This document shows, piece after piece, positions 10,771 through 21,114 of a stretch of 64,000 nt of DNA; positions within the stretch are counted from its first letter, which is position 1; every line of letters begins with the position of its first letter. Source of the stretch: Hirundichthys speculiger. Its lineage: Eukaryota > Chordata > Actinopteri > Beloniformes > Exocoetidae. Position numbers and translations under genes: made by a program. Below the pieces are notes generated by a model. The model made no database searches. It was given only the letters and a program-made list of their open reading frames with translations, and was not told where the DNA came from. The stretch lies in NCBI GenBank assembly GCA_018398805.1, contig JAGFBZ010000718.1:186001-250000 (forward strand), written 5' to 3'.

Positions 10771-13303
10771 AACGTTGGGTTACTTGACGTAATCCCTGGT
10801 TCTTTGATAACAGAGTGAGGTGTTTCACTATGGGAATCGCTTCAGGCGAGACCATTACGGAAGCTCCAATGACATCACGTCTGTCTCTGACAGACAGGTT
10901 GACCTGTAGGAAGGTCACACCCCCTCTATATACCACGGTCGACCGCGCCCTCCTGGTCATTCTTATCGGTTCTTCCCTCAGCCATGCATCGAGGGAATTG
11001 TTGGTGAAATACCTCACTCTGGTATCAAAGAACCAAGAATAACGTCAAGTAACCCAACGTTCTTTTTCTAACTTCGCTCGGCGTTTCACTATGGGAGATT
11101 GGGAGATATAGACCACTCCCGGATTGCATGATCTCCCAAAGTTGTCCAGCCCCATGGCCCAGACTGGAATACCAACAGCCAGTTTCTGAAGCGCCAGTTT
11201 CCAGCACTGCATGAGCTAAGGATGGTCCTGAAACATTCAACCTGTAAAATCTCACAAAAGTGTGGGGTGACGTAGCCATGCTCATGGTGGAGTGTGCTCT
11301 CAAGCCTGCAGAGGGCTGCAGGCCCTTGCACCTATAACTTAACACTATAGTGTCCACAATCCAGTGGGACAGTCTCTGTTGGGACAAAGGCTTCCCCTTG
11401 TAGTGTCTGACTCAAGACACAAACAGCTGATCAGTCCTCCTGAAGCTGGCAGTCCTGTTCACATACACACGTAATGCACAGGGCACAAAGTGTTTAGTTT
11501 ACACTGCTGAACTAAAAGGTGGAGGATGGAAAGCCCTCAGTTCCACTATGGGGCATTTGTAAGTTGACTCAAAAACGTTGGACTCAAAAAGACCCTTAGT
11601 GGGGTCCAAGACTTCCGTTTTCTGTGTGTCACTCAGTCCTGATAGAGAGAGAGCTACAAATTCCACACTCTAGCGCCTGCCAGGCCCATGATGCGCCTGC
11701 TGCCCTGTGATCCACGTGAGGACTGCAGTAGCAGGTCGTTAACCACACAGATCTCGTCTCAGAGCACGGGGTTCGAGGCTCCCGAATCCAGCTGCCGGCC
11801 CATCTCCTCCCAAAATCTCTGCTTAATAAGCTGACAGAAGCATAACAACGTTCACAGACAGACTGAGCTGCATACCTGTACATGCGCTGGTACACAGCCG
11901 CTGCCGTGCGCTCTGTCTTACCAGGCAGGAAGATGTTTGAAGCCAGCGACAAGGACTGGCAGTTCGGGTGAAGGTGGAATACCACTGAAGGCTCTACCGC
12001 TGGGCGTTCGGCCAGCGCCAGCTCCGCCGTGCCCTGCACTTCCAGCTTCGAGTAACCCTGTGTGGTTACTTTGCTCTTGTACTTTGCTCGAGCAGTACTG
12101 GCTCATCTCGGACATGCAGGCTGGGACTGCCGGAAGCAATTGCTTGGCTGGAGGGCGGGCGGGGGGAGCCTCTTTCCGTCGTAAAGGTCCCTCCCCGCCC
12201 CGTCTGTGTACTGGGCTGCCGGCGAGGGGATGTTCAGTTTAGCCACGGCTCGTCTACAAACCTCTTAAAGTTTGTTATCTACCGGCACTGCTGTCTCAGT
12301 TGAGCTGGGGGGATGGTGGTGTCCTCCTCACCCTCCTCCATGTCACCCGTGTCATGGATGTCGTAACCAGCGTCGCTGTCCGCCTCGTTGTATTCCCCTT
12401 GTTCGAAACCGTTGACAAACAGCAGGGCAACGGCTCAACCTCATCCATCGCATCCGACCAGAAGAGCGGTGCCTGTGGTTGAGCGGCGTGGATGTCCCGA
12501 GTGGTGTCTGAAGTGGCGAGGGATGGATCCTTGCTGTCTGCTCCCGACACCACTATTCGCAGTCTCCGCTCCAGGACCTTATGGTCGCACAGTGTACACA
12601 AGTCTGAGGGTCAGCTAGCGCTGCCTGAGGATGCTCAGCTCCCATGCACACGATGCACATCGGGTGGGGGCATTTTCCCGACACTGTTGCACCGCACGAC
12701 ATGGGGCAGCGGGAGGACGAGCCCTTCCCTTCCTTCTGCCTAGCACCCGTGAACAGGAGCTGGGGCAGCCATGCTACCTGGGGGAGTGAAGCTGTACTCG
12801 GGGCGAGTATCTTTATTGGGGTAGTCTGTGTGAACCTCACTAGCCGGCCGTGCTAAAAGAATATCTCGCCGCTACGCGTTAGCTATTCATGAAAGACACA
12901 GCAGCTAACAAGTTAATGCTAGCTCCTAGCCGAGTTCGACTGAACGTAGCTACGGCTAGCTGTTGGCTAGCTACGACGCGAGTTTGATACCGTCAGCAAA
13001 GGTCCAGGTCCATAGGTGCCACACTAGGCAACATTTTCCTTAATGGGACGTCTAGTAACAGTTAAGCTAGTCACCCAATAGACCAACAGCTGTGCTGAGG
13101 GAGCTCTCATAATCTCTCTGACGAAGAAAATGAGAATGGCCTGGAGAGTGCAGTCGACGGTGGTATATAGAGGGGGTGTGGCCTTCCCCACACGTCTACC
13201 TGTCTGTCAGAGACAGACGTGATGTCATTGGAGCTTCCGTAATGGTCTTGCCTGAAGCGATTCCAATGATGAAACACCAAGCGACGTTAGAAAAAGAGCC
13301 ACT
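10771..13303 (-). mobile_element. DIRS-like retrotransposon, internally deleted
   Basis: The outer parts are inverted copies of each other: about 10824-10975 against 13120-13300, sharing ACCATTACGGAAGCTCCAAT and CCCCCTCTATATACCAC. The left part is itself a foldback of 291 bp (10771-11061) with AACGTTGGGTTACTTGACGT at both ends in opposite orientation. Inverted terminal repeats with an additional complementary region are characteristic of DIRS elements. A gag-like frame lies on the minus strand. No reverse transcriptase or tyrosine recombinase is seen in 2.5 kb, so it is probably non-autonomous. Confidence 0.7.
12553..12840 (-). pseudogene. DIRS-type gag N-terminal fragment
   Basis: The 95-residue minus-strand frame contains cysteine-histidine clusters CPMSC, HPMCIVCMGAEHPQAAL and CVHC, matching the pattern CPxxC...HxLCxxCLGxxHxxxAL...CxxC at the start of fish DIRS gag proteins. 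Further minus-strand frames at 12296-12601 and 11629-12039 may continue it with frame breaks. It is a mobile-element protein and probably decayed. Confidence 0.55.
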
Positions 13304-13562
13304 TAATCATCAGACTGGAGGATTGTGGATGTGGTGGTGCAAATAAATATTCCAACTAAGACATCAGTGTGGTTCTGATGGATCACCTGCAGCGGGTTCT
13401 TCACAGTTAAATCCAGCCAATATTTAAGCAGGGAACCTGCATCTCCCTCACAAGCAGCATGATGTCATTAATATCAATGAGAGCTCTTTTTCACTTGTTC
13501 TGTTTGACTGTTTGAACCTGCATCCTGGTGGCTTTAGCTCACATCTTTTATTCTTTATTCAG

Positions 13563-13736
13563 GTTGAAGAGCTGCAGTTTGTCAAAGATCAACTGTGACT
13601 CTCTGGTCTCAGCTCTGAAGTCCAACTCCTTCCATCTGACTGAACTAGACCTGAGTGACAACAACCTGCAGGATTCAGCAGTGAAACATCTGTGTGGTTT
13701 TCTGGAGAGTCCAGACTGTAGACTGGAGACTCTGAG
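13563..13736 (+). CDS. NLRC3-like LRR exon 2
   Basis: A 174-bp phase 2-2 exon with module [11 protein letters not shown]...[16 protein letters not shown]...[11 protein letters not shown]. The acceptor TTATTCAG and donor GAG/GTCAGT are intact. It carries two private changes from the array consensus (SKINC for SKISC and NSFHLT for NPSHLT), so it is one of the more diverged copies. It lies 10.8 kb after LRR exon 1, the intron having grown by transposon insertions. An S-type intron follows. Confidence 0.85.
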
Positions 13737-14382
13737 GTCAGTCACCATGTTTTAGTTGTGTGTTGACATGAAGATGATGTGAAAGTTGTGTTGATACTAA
13801 ATTGCAGACATCAGGCTGATATTATTCTGATCCACACTGACCATCTTTCTGCTCTGGTTTCTTCTTCAGTGGTTGTTCTGGAAAAGAAAGTTAAATCAAA
13901 CTGACTAGTTGTTTTTTAGATAAGAAAACGCTTACATTTTTTCTTGCAAGGAGAGCAGTTCACACATACACTGGTGTGTGTATGTGAACTGCTCTGAAAA
14001 CAACACGCTACTTTTCTATTTTATAGCAAATTTCTGAGGGAGAGAAGAACAACCCCTCCCCGTATAACCCCCATCTCAACAAAGAGAGAAAAGTCACTTA
14101 AAATGAAACAAAGAAAAGATTATAACACAACCAGAGATCGGTTGCGCATATATATTCCCATTACACTGATTTAGTTTACCCTGTTTTTTTTTTTTTTTTG
14201 AAAAAATTTAATACAAAATTAAAAAAAAAAATTCAGTGATTTTTCTTCAACTTTTTACATCTGTATTGAAACAATTGGATGATGTCATGAATATTAATGA
14301 GAACTCTTTTTCACTTGTTCTGTTTGACTGTTTGAACCTGCATCCTGGTGGCTTCAGCTCACATCTTTTATTCTTTATTCAG
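13737..14382 (+). repeat. S-type intron with conserved hairpin
   Basis: Begins with the usual post-exon block, then switches at AGTGGTTGTTCTGG, the S-type signature. A hairpin at 13953-13994 pairs GAGCAGTTCACACATACAC with its near-complement. The same hairpin recurs in every S intron (near 26256, 32447, 35077, 35875 and 36667). The intron also contains T- and A-runs near 14185-14230. Confidence 0.75.
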
Positions 14383-14559
14383 GTTAGAGCTCTGCAGTTT
14401 GTCAGCGATCAGCTGTGATTCTCTGGTCTCAGCTCTGAAGTCCAACCCCTCCCATCTGACTGAACTTGACCTGAGTGGAAACTACAATCTGCAGGATTCA
14501 GCAGTGAAGCAGCTGTGTGATCTGATGGAGAGTCTAGACTACAAACTTCAGACTCTCAG
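14383..14559 (+). CDS. NLRC3-like LRR exon 3, terminal type
   Basis: A 177-bp exon starting [11 protein letters not shown]. Instead of the usual [17 protein letters not shown] end it has [17 protein letters not shown], like the last LRR exon of the array at 37063 ([17 protein letters not shown]). In fish NLRC3-like genes this form normally precedes the final exon. The donor CAG/GTCAGT is intact. The next sequence is a Rex3 insertion in opposite orientation, and no terminal exon like that at 37622 is seen. This may be the end of a separate, damaged gene. Confidence 0.8.
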
Positions 14560-14655
14560 GTCAGTTCACTGTCTCATTATATGACAGATGAATCTCATTT
14601 GTCCTCACATGCAGCTTTTTGATACTCAACTTTCAGATGAATATAAACACAGAAA

Positions 14656-15735
14656 CCATCCATCCATTAGCTCCCGCAGAGTCTGCACCACAGCAGGCGC
14701 TGCATCAATCAGTCTGTCGATCTCTTGTTCCTTTCTCCCATCACTCATGAACAAGACCCCGAGATACTCAAACTCCTTCACTTGAGGCAGAACCTCACTC
14801 CCGAACCGGAGGAGGCATTCTACCCTTTTCCGACTGAAAACCATGGTCTCAGATTTGGAGGTGCTGATTCTCATCCCTGCCGCTTCACATTCGGCTGCGA
14901 ACCACTCCTGCAAGAGCTGGAGATCTCCACTCAATGGCGCCAACAGGACCACGTCATCTGCAAACAGCAGAGACGAGATCCCAGCACCACCTAACTGGAA
15001 CCCCTCTGCTCCTTGGCTATTTGTTTTTCAGTGAGAGTCCAACTCTCACTGAAAAACAAATCAGACTTACAACCGGCAATGCAGACCAAACTCTCACTCC
15101 GTTTGTACAGGGACTGGACAGCCCGTAACAACGGTCCCAACACCCCATACTCCTGGAGTACCCCCTCAACTCGCCCACCCCACGGAGGGACACGGTCAAA
15201 TGCCTTCTCCAAGTCCACAAGACTAATGTGGACTGTTTGGGCAAATTCCCATGTTTCCTCTAGGACCCTAGTGAGGGTATAGTGCTGGTCCAGTGTTCCA
15301 CGACCAGGACGGAACCCACATTGTACCTCCTGTATCCAGGATTCGAAAATCGATCGAACCTTCTTCTCCAGCACCCCTGCATAGACCTTACCAGGGAGGC
15401 TGAGGAGTGTGATTCCCCTGTAATTGGAACACACCCTCCGGTCCCCCTTCTTAAAAAGGGGAACCACCACCTCGGTCTGCCAATCCAGAGGTACTGCCCC
15501 TGATTTCCATGCAATGTTGCAGAGATGTGTCAACCAAGACAGTCCTACAACATCCAGAGCCTTCAGAAAATCAGGGCGAATCTCATCCACCCCCGGAGGC
15601 CGGCCACTGTGCAGCTTCTTAACTACTTCAGCAACCTCAGCTCCAGTGATGGACGAGTCCACCTCTAAGTCCACAGGCTCAGCATCCTCCCGGGCAGAGC
15701 TGTTTTGGACACTCGGATAAAGAGAGGAGCTGAGC
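14656..15735 (-). mobile_element. Rex3 (RTE clade) LINE, 5'-truncated, minus strand
   Basis: The 3' tail CCATCCATCCATT at about 14656-14668 is the reverse complement of the GATG-type tail of Rex3. Read on the minus strand, 14626-14952 and 14991-15740 encode parts of the reverse transcriptase, such as LVDLEKAFDRVP (motif A region) and FRPGRGTLDQ. The FADD catalytic block and the preceding RQGCP block are damaged or missing. The copy is inactive. It lies head-to-head with the + strand copy that follows. Confidence 0.85.
15019..15061. repeat. perfect 20-bp-arm palindrome at a Rex3 deletion junction
   Basis: ATTTGTTTTTCAGTGAGAGT, then CCA, then its exact reverse complement. In the companion Rex3 copy only one arm exists, near 17022-17042, followed by about 75 bp encoding the RQGCP-containing block that is missing here. 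The structure fits a template-switch event that deleted this block and copied a short inverted segment. Confidence 0.85.
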
Positions 15736-17982
15736 ATCAACTGATCACTACCTGGTGGTGGGTTGGATCAGATGGCGGGGGAGAATGCCGGTCAGACCTG
15801 GTAAGCCCAAACGGGTAGTGAGGGTCTGCTGGGAACGTCTGGCAGAGGAACCTGTCAGAAAGATCTGTCAGAAAGAACTCACACCTCTGGCAGAGTTTCA
15901 ATCACATCCCGGGGGGAGGCGGGGGACATTGAGTCTAAATGGACCATGTTCCGCGCCTCCATTGCTGAGGCGGCTGACCAGAGCTGTGGCCGTAAGGTCG
16001 TTGGTGCCTGTCGTGGTGGCAATCCTCGAACTCAGTGGTGGACACCTCGGGTGAGAGAGGCCGTCAGACTGAAGAAGGAGTCCTACCGGGCTTGGTTAGC
16101 TTGTAGGACTCCGGAATCAGCAGACAGGTATCGGCAGGCCAAACGAGCGGCAGCTTTGGTGGTCTCTGAGGCGAAAACTTGGGTGTGGGAGGAGTTCGGT
16201 GCGGCAATGGAAAAAGACTTTCGATCAGCTCCACGGAGATTCTGGCAAACCGTCAGACAGCTCAGGCGGGGAAAGCAATGCTTCACCAACACTGTGTATA
16301 GTGAGGGTGGGGTGCTGCTGACCTCGACTGGAGATGTCGTTCGGCGGTGGAAAGAATACTTAGAGGACCTTCTCAATCCCACCAAAATGTCTTCCATCAA
16401 GGATGCTGAGCCTGTGGACTTAGAGGTGGACTCGTCCATCACTGGAGCTGAGGTTGCTTAAGTAGTTAAGAAGCTGCACAGTGGCCGGGCTCCGGGTGTG
16501 GACGAGATCCGCCCTGATTTCCTGAAGGCTCTGGATGTTGTAGGACTGTCTTGGTTAACACGTCTCTGCAACATAGCACGGAAATCGGGGGCAGTACCTC
16601 TGGATTGGCATACCGGGGTGGTGGTTACCCTTTTTAAGAAGGGGGACTGGAGGATGTGTTCCAATTACAGGGGAATCACACTCCTCAGCCTCCCTGGTAA
16701 GGTCTATGCAGGGGTGCTGGAGAAGAGAGTTCAATTGATTGTCAAATCCCAGATTCAGGAGGAACAATGGGGGTTCCGTCCTGGTCGTGGAACACTGGAC
16801 CAGCTCTATACCCTCACTAGGGTCCTTGAGGGAACATGGGAGTTTGCCCAACCAGTCCACATGTGTTTTGTGGACTTGGGGAAGGCATTTGACCATGTCC
16901 CTCAGGGGGTCGTGTGGGGGGTACTCCAGGAGTATGGGGTGCTGGGCCCGTTGTTACGGGCTGTCCATTTCCTGTACAAATGGAGTGGGAGCTTGGTCCG
17001 CATTGCTGGTTGTAAGTCGGATTCGTTTTCAGTGGGAGTTGGACTCCGCCAGGGCTGCCCTTTTTCACCGATTCTGTTCATAATGTTTATGGACAGAATT
17101 TCTAGGCGCAGCCAAGGAGCGGAGGGGTTCCGGTTCGGTGGTGTCCGGATCTTGTCTCTGTTGTTTGCAGATGACGTGGTCCTGTTGGCGCCATGGAGTG
17201 GGGATCTGCAGCTCTCGCTGGAGCGGTTCACAGCCGAGTGTGAAGCGGCGGGGATAAGAATCAGCACCTCCAAATCTGAGACCATGGTCCTCAGTTGGAA
17301 AAGGGTAGAATGCCTCCTCCGGGTCGGGAGTGAGGTTCTGCCTCAAGTGGATGAGTTTAACTATCTCGGGGTCTTGTTCACGAGTGATGGGAGAAAGGAG
17401 CGGGAGATCGACAGACGGATTGGTGCGGCGTCTGCTGTGGTGCGGACTCTGTACTGGTCCGTTGTGGTGAAGAGAGACCTGAGCCAAAAGGCAAGGCTCT
17501 CTGTTTACCGGTTGATCTTTGTTCCAACCCTCACCTATGGTCATGAACTGTGGGTAGTGACCGAAAGAACGAGATCGCGGATACAAGTGGCGGAAATGAG
17601 TTTTCTCCGCAGGGTGGCTGGACTCTCCCTTAGAGATAGGGTGAGAAGTTCAGTCATTCGGGAGAGACTCAGAGTAGAGCCGCTGTTCCTTCACATCGAG
17701 AGGAGCCAGTTGAGGTGGTTCATGCATCTGGCTAGGATGCCCCCCGGACGTCTCCCTGAAGAGGTGTTTCAGGCATGTCCAACTAGGAGAAGACCAAGGG
17801 GCAGGCCCAGGACCCGCTGGAGAGATTATATCTCTCGGCTGGCCTGGGAACGCCTCGGGATTCTCCCAGAGGAGCTGGTGGAGGCGGCCGAGGGGAGGGA
17901 GGTCTGGGCCTCTCTGCTGAAGCTGCTGTCCCCGCGACCCGACTTCAGATCAAGTGGAAGTTAATGGATGGATGGATGGATA
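15736..17982 (+). mobile_element. Rex3 (RTE clade) LINE, plus strand, nearly complete RT
   Basis: Frames at 15755-16054, 15946-16461 and 16498-17964 give successive parts of the element, ending with a GATG-type tail (ATGGATGGATGGATGG) at 17964-17982. The N-terminal endonuclease domain is absent, so the copy is 5'-truncated. A TAA at about 16459 separates the upstream frame from the RT frame. It begins where the opposite-strand copy ends, giving arms of over 1 kb that could fold back. Confidence 0.88.
16498..17964 (+). CDS. Rex3 reverse transcriptase, long open frame
   Basis: A 488-residue frame for the RT and C-terminal part of a non-LTR retrotransposon of the RTE clade. RT motifs in order: LFKKGDWRMCSNYRGITLLS (fingers), GFRPGRGTLDQL, VDLGKAFDHVP (motif A with the catalytic Asp), GLRQGCPFSPILF (motif B), LLFADDVVLL (motif C, the FADD catalytic pair) and YLGVLFTSDG. 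The C-terminal part has the KARLSVYRLIFVPTLTYGHE stretch typical of Rex3-like proteins. The enzyme would copy element RNA at a nicked target. The true protein would start upstream: frame continuity fails at 16459, so this copy is unlikely to be autonomous. Confidence 0.88.
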   Translation: MDEIRPDFLKALDVVGLSWLTRLCNIARKSGAVPLDWHTGVVVTLFKKGDWRMCSNYRGITLLSLPGKVYAGVLEKRVQLIVKSQIQEEQWGFRPGRGTLDQLYTLTRVLEGTWEFAQPVHMCFVDLGKAFDHVPQGVVWGVLQEYGVLGPLLRAVHFLYKWSGSLVRIAGCKSDSFSVGVGLRQGCPFSPILFIMFMDRISRRSQGAEGFRFGGVRILSLLFADDVVLLAPWSGDLQLSLERFTAECEAAGIRISTSKSETMVLSWKRVECLLRVGSEVLPQVDEFNYLGVLFTSDGRKEREIDRRIGAASAVVRTLYWSVVVKRDLSQKARLSVYRLIFVPTLTYGHELWVVTERTRSRIQVAEMSFLRRVAGLSLRDRVRSSVIRERLRVEPLFLHIERSQLRWFMHLARMPPGRLPEEVFQACPTRRRPRGRPRTRWRDYISRLAWERLGILPEELVEAAEGREVWASLLKLLSPRPDFRSSGS

Positions 17983-20200
17983 TTTATGGAGACTAAAACA
18001 TCTGAGTAAGACTGAGGTTAAACTGAAATAACAAGACTTGGCTGTGACTGAAGTTCAGTGAATTTTAATATTCATTTGGATGCAAAGGGGTTGGACACAT
18101 CTCAGCAGATCGATGAAGAATGACCAAGAACAATCAGTGATTCAATTGTTTTAACAGAACGCAGAATACAAAATATATGAGGCCACTGAAGACACCTTTT
18201 AAAAGTGTGTAAGACACTTTTGCAAAACCTCAACCTTCAACTTAGCTGGATAAAAACAAGGTCATGAAAGATGTTTACATTCCACCACAATAGCTCTAAC
18301 AGTTCTCCTACTTTGAAACGCTACCAGTGAGAACAAAACCACTACAAAACTGGACCACTACTCTGATGGATGTAATTAATAAATGAATCATTAACACATT
18401 TCTCTATATCAGCAAAACTCTGCTGCAGAAAACCACGTTGTCTGTTTTATCTGAGGAACATCTGTCAGTTATGCTGAGAAAGACAGTAGCAGGTTAGTAT
18501 CTAGAGAGGTTAGTGGTTCGACAGAAACCTTGAAGGTCAGGATTATAAATGTGATTATGTGTTGTTATGCATATAAAGTGCTTAGTTAGTTATGAAGGGG
18601 TTATTACCAACTGTCTTAATAAATAGTTGTTAATAACAGGAATTGTATTAACAAAGTTAATAAATTGAAACAGGGAACCGTTTATTTCATTTGAACTTGC
18701 ACTATAATTTTTGTTCCTGATAATTTTTTGCATATTTTGACCTACTATGGCTGTTAAAGTGTTGATTTAAATTTGCACCTGACAAATAAGCTTTGTTCCT
18801 GTTATTTATTTGGTCATTTAAAATAAAACCTCTTTCAGTGCCATTTGTTTCCCCTTTTAATGTGAAAGTTTCATTTTGATAAGATTTTAATAAGAAAAGC
18901 AGCTATTGCTATCTTTCTTCCCGGGTTAGTCTGAGGCCATTCCCTTGTCTGAGGCCGTTCGCGTGTCCAAGGTGCATGGTGCCTTTCTGCACATCGGTTC
19001 TTCGGTACGTCAGCAGGTCACTCCGTAGGCGTGTCACGGTTGGACAAGGTATGTGGTTGTCCTTGGCAACCTGAGAGGTCTCCTTCAGACAGGTCGACAG
19101 GGAACAGAGGCCTCTGCTGGCTACTTTCGAGTCGGAGGTCAGAGAGATGTAAACCTTTTGCTTTGGTAGAGGAGGTCAGAGAGCACGAGAGAAGGGAGGG
19201 AGCCGGTATTTATGTGTGGCAGAGCGCGACCCGCCTCCGTGGGGGCCCCTGCTGTGTTTTGGGGGTCCTTAGCCAGTGAGGGAGGTGCTGACAACAGTAT
19301 CACACCTTGTGGTAAAACAATTAGGTGCAAAGCTTGCTGGGAGTTTGAGTCCTTGCGGGTGTTTCTTTGTCTCAACAGCCATGCGGTCTTTGTGTTACAC
19401 ATGGTGGCCCAACAGTGTTATATAGTGTGGCAGGTTGGGGCTGCCACACAGCAGCACAAACCCAAGGAAGTTTGATCTGGCTTTTCATAAAAATCATCAG
19501 GAAAAGAATGGATTTGACTCAGACTCAGACTTCTCCAAATGTTCTTCAAGGCACTGCGGCCAGCAGGTGTCCCGCCGTTGCTTCATGTTTCTCCGCTGCC
19601 TTGGTCAAACAACTCAAATTAGCAAACCCGCCAACCGTCAGTTTCTGACACCAAATCCAATTGTCCTCCTTCACCATCATCATCATCACTGTGACCACCC
19701 AGGAATGCAATAGCTGATGGAGGAGGGGGACTCTGATTGGATATCAGAGGACAGAAAGAATTTGACTCCCTCATGGGCCAACTAGCTGGCCCCGTGAGGC
19801 GAATGTGAAAGCTGATTGGTTAAAGAAAGTTAAAAAGAAAATCCTGTATAGTTTCATGAGCAGTTGTAATCCCTGCCCCTGCAAGGGATTAGCAGGGGCA
19901 ATCTAATCCCCTGGAAGATTAGACTGCTCCTGGCAACGGATGGAGAAAAAATCTGATTGAAGAAAACACTTAAACTCCACAGAAATGTATGGAAAGCCTT
20001 GAGAAAGGTTATAAAAAAAAGACAGAAGTTTTTTTTTCACCAACATTGGAAGAAAATTAATACAATTAATTAAAACATGAGAAAGACAAGCAGAAAACAG
20101 AAAAGTACAGGCTCCAACTCTGTATTTATCTCTGATAAGTTCCTCCTACTTCCATCAGCTATGCTCCTTCCTTATTGGAGTATGTGGTTGTAAAGAGGAG
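17983..20200. other. unclassified intron sequence
   Basis: No coding domain is recognised. 18900-19480 is relatively GC-rich with short open frames lacking motifs. A CATCAT run lies near 19673-19688. The stretch might include an old LTR-type element, but no paired ends were found by eye. Confidence 0.35.
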
Positions 20201-20204
20201 GATG

Positions 20205-20227
20205 AGAGAAGGGGGGGGGGGGGGGGC
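20205..20227. repeat. poly-G tract
   Basis: An almost pure G run of about 17 bases, starting just after GAGAGAAG. Length may vary between reads or individuals. Confidence 0.8.
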
Positions 20228-20482
20228 TAATGGCAGCTTTAGTTCCACTATTTTCACTTTTTTGTGTTCTCGTAACAATATTAACACGCACATTACTGAT
20301 CACCTCTAACAGAGAAGACACCCTCAGTTCATGAAGGTGCTGCTTCATCATCATTCAGTCATTCAGTGAAACCTGCTGTGCTCCATGAATCAGTCCATTC
20401 TGCTAGAACCACACACCTGAGTTCAGGTGTGTGACTGAACTCAGCATCTGTAGAGAGCTGACATGAAAATGATCCACAGTGA

Positions 20483-20605
20483 CAGTCACTCCATCCATCC
20501 ATCGGTCCATCCATCCATCCATCGGTCCGTCCATCCATCCATCCATCCATCCATATATCCGTTCATACATCCATCCATCCATCCATCCATCCATCCATCC
20601 ATCCA
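20483..20605. repeat. CATC tetranucleotide microsatellite
   Basis: About 120 bp of CCAT/CATC repeats with a few interruptions (CGGT, ATATAT). In this unit and orientation it could be the tail of an otherwise lost minus-strand Rex3 copy, but no Rex3 coding sequence adjoins it. Confidence 0.8.
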
Positions 20606-20619
20606 ATCAAAAACGAAGA

Positions 20620-20865
20620 CATGGATTTAGATCTGAACAGGCCATTAGTCCATGACAGAGACAAACAACTGCATGCTCACATTTAAAGACATTCTAGAAC
20701 CACCAATCAACCCAACAGTCATGTTTTTGGACTGTAGGATGAAGATGGAGAAAACCCACACAGACACCAGCAGAACATGCCAACTCCTCACAGAAACAAC
20801 CCGGCTGGAATCTGAACCAGCAACAACCTTCCTGCTCTGATAGTGTTGATCACCACACAACCCAG
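20620..20865 (-). mobile_element. tRNA-derived SINE-like repeat, minus strand
   Basis: On the minus strand a B-box-like GGTTCAGATTCC precedes a body containing TGAGGAGTTGGCATGTTCTG and TGTGTGGGTTTTCTCCATC. This is the form of a widespread fish tRNA-headed repeat. It ends about 75 bp before LRR exon 4. Ends and target duplication are not clear. Confidence 0.6.
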
Positions 20866-20940
20866 CTGCTCTCTGTCTTTTATTTGACTAAAAAACATGT
20901 TTGATTAGATGTTTATTTATGTGTTTTATTCTTTATTCAG

Positions 20941-21114
20941 ACTGTGGACTGACAGTTTGTCAGAGATCAGCTGTGATTCTCTGGTCTCAGCTCTGAAGTC
21001 CAACCCCTCCCATCTGACTGAACTGGACCTGAGTAAGAAGAACCTGAGTCATCATGAAGTGAAACATCTGTGTGGTTTTCTGGAGAGTCCAGACTGTAGA
21101 CTGGAGACTCTGAG
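20941..21114 (+). CDS. NLRC3-like LRR exon 4
   Basis: A 174-bp phase 2-2 exon, the most unusual of the set: it starts [11 protein letters not shown] and its middle reads [19 protein letters not shown] where others have [11 protein letters not shown]. The acceptor TTATTCAG and donor GAG/GTCAGT are intact. An L-type intron follows. The sequence upstream is not the usual pre-exon block but SINE and microsatellite DNA, so this may be the oldest module or the first remaining exon of a second truncated gene. Confidence 0.85.

Noticed and set aside
18900..19720. Possible LTR retrotransposon region with a TGGTGGCCCAACAGTG primer-site-like string
   Set aside because: No paired LTRs, gag or pol motifs were found, so the claim cannot be supported.
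20359..20606. Frames of repeated Met-Asp-Gly-Trp
   Set aside because: Translation of the CATC/GATG microsatellite.
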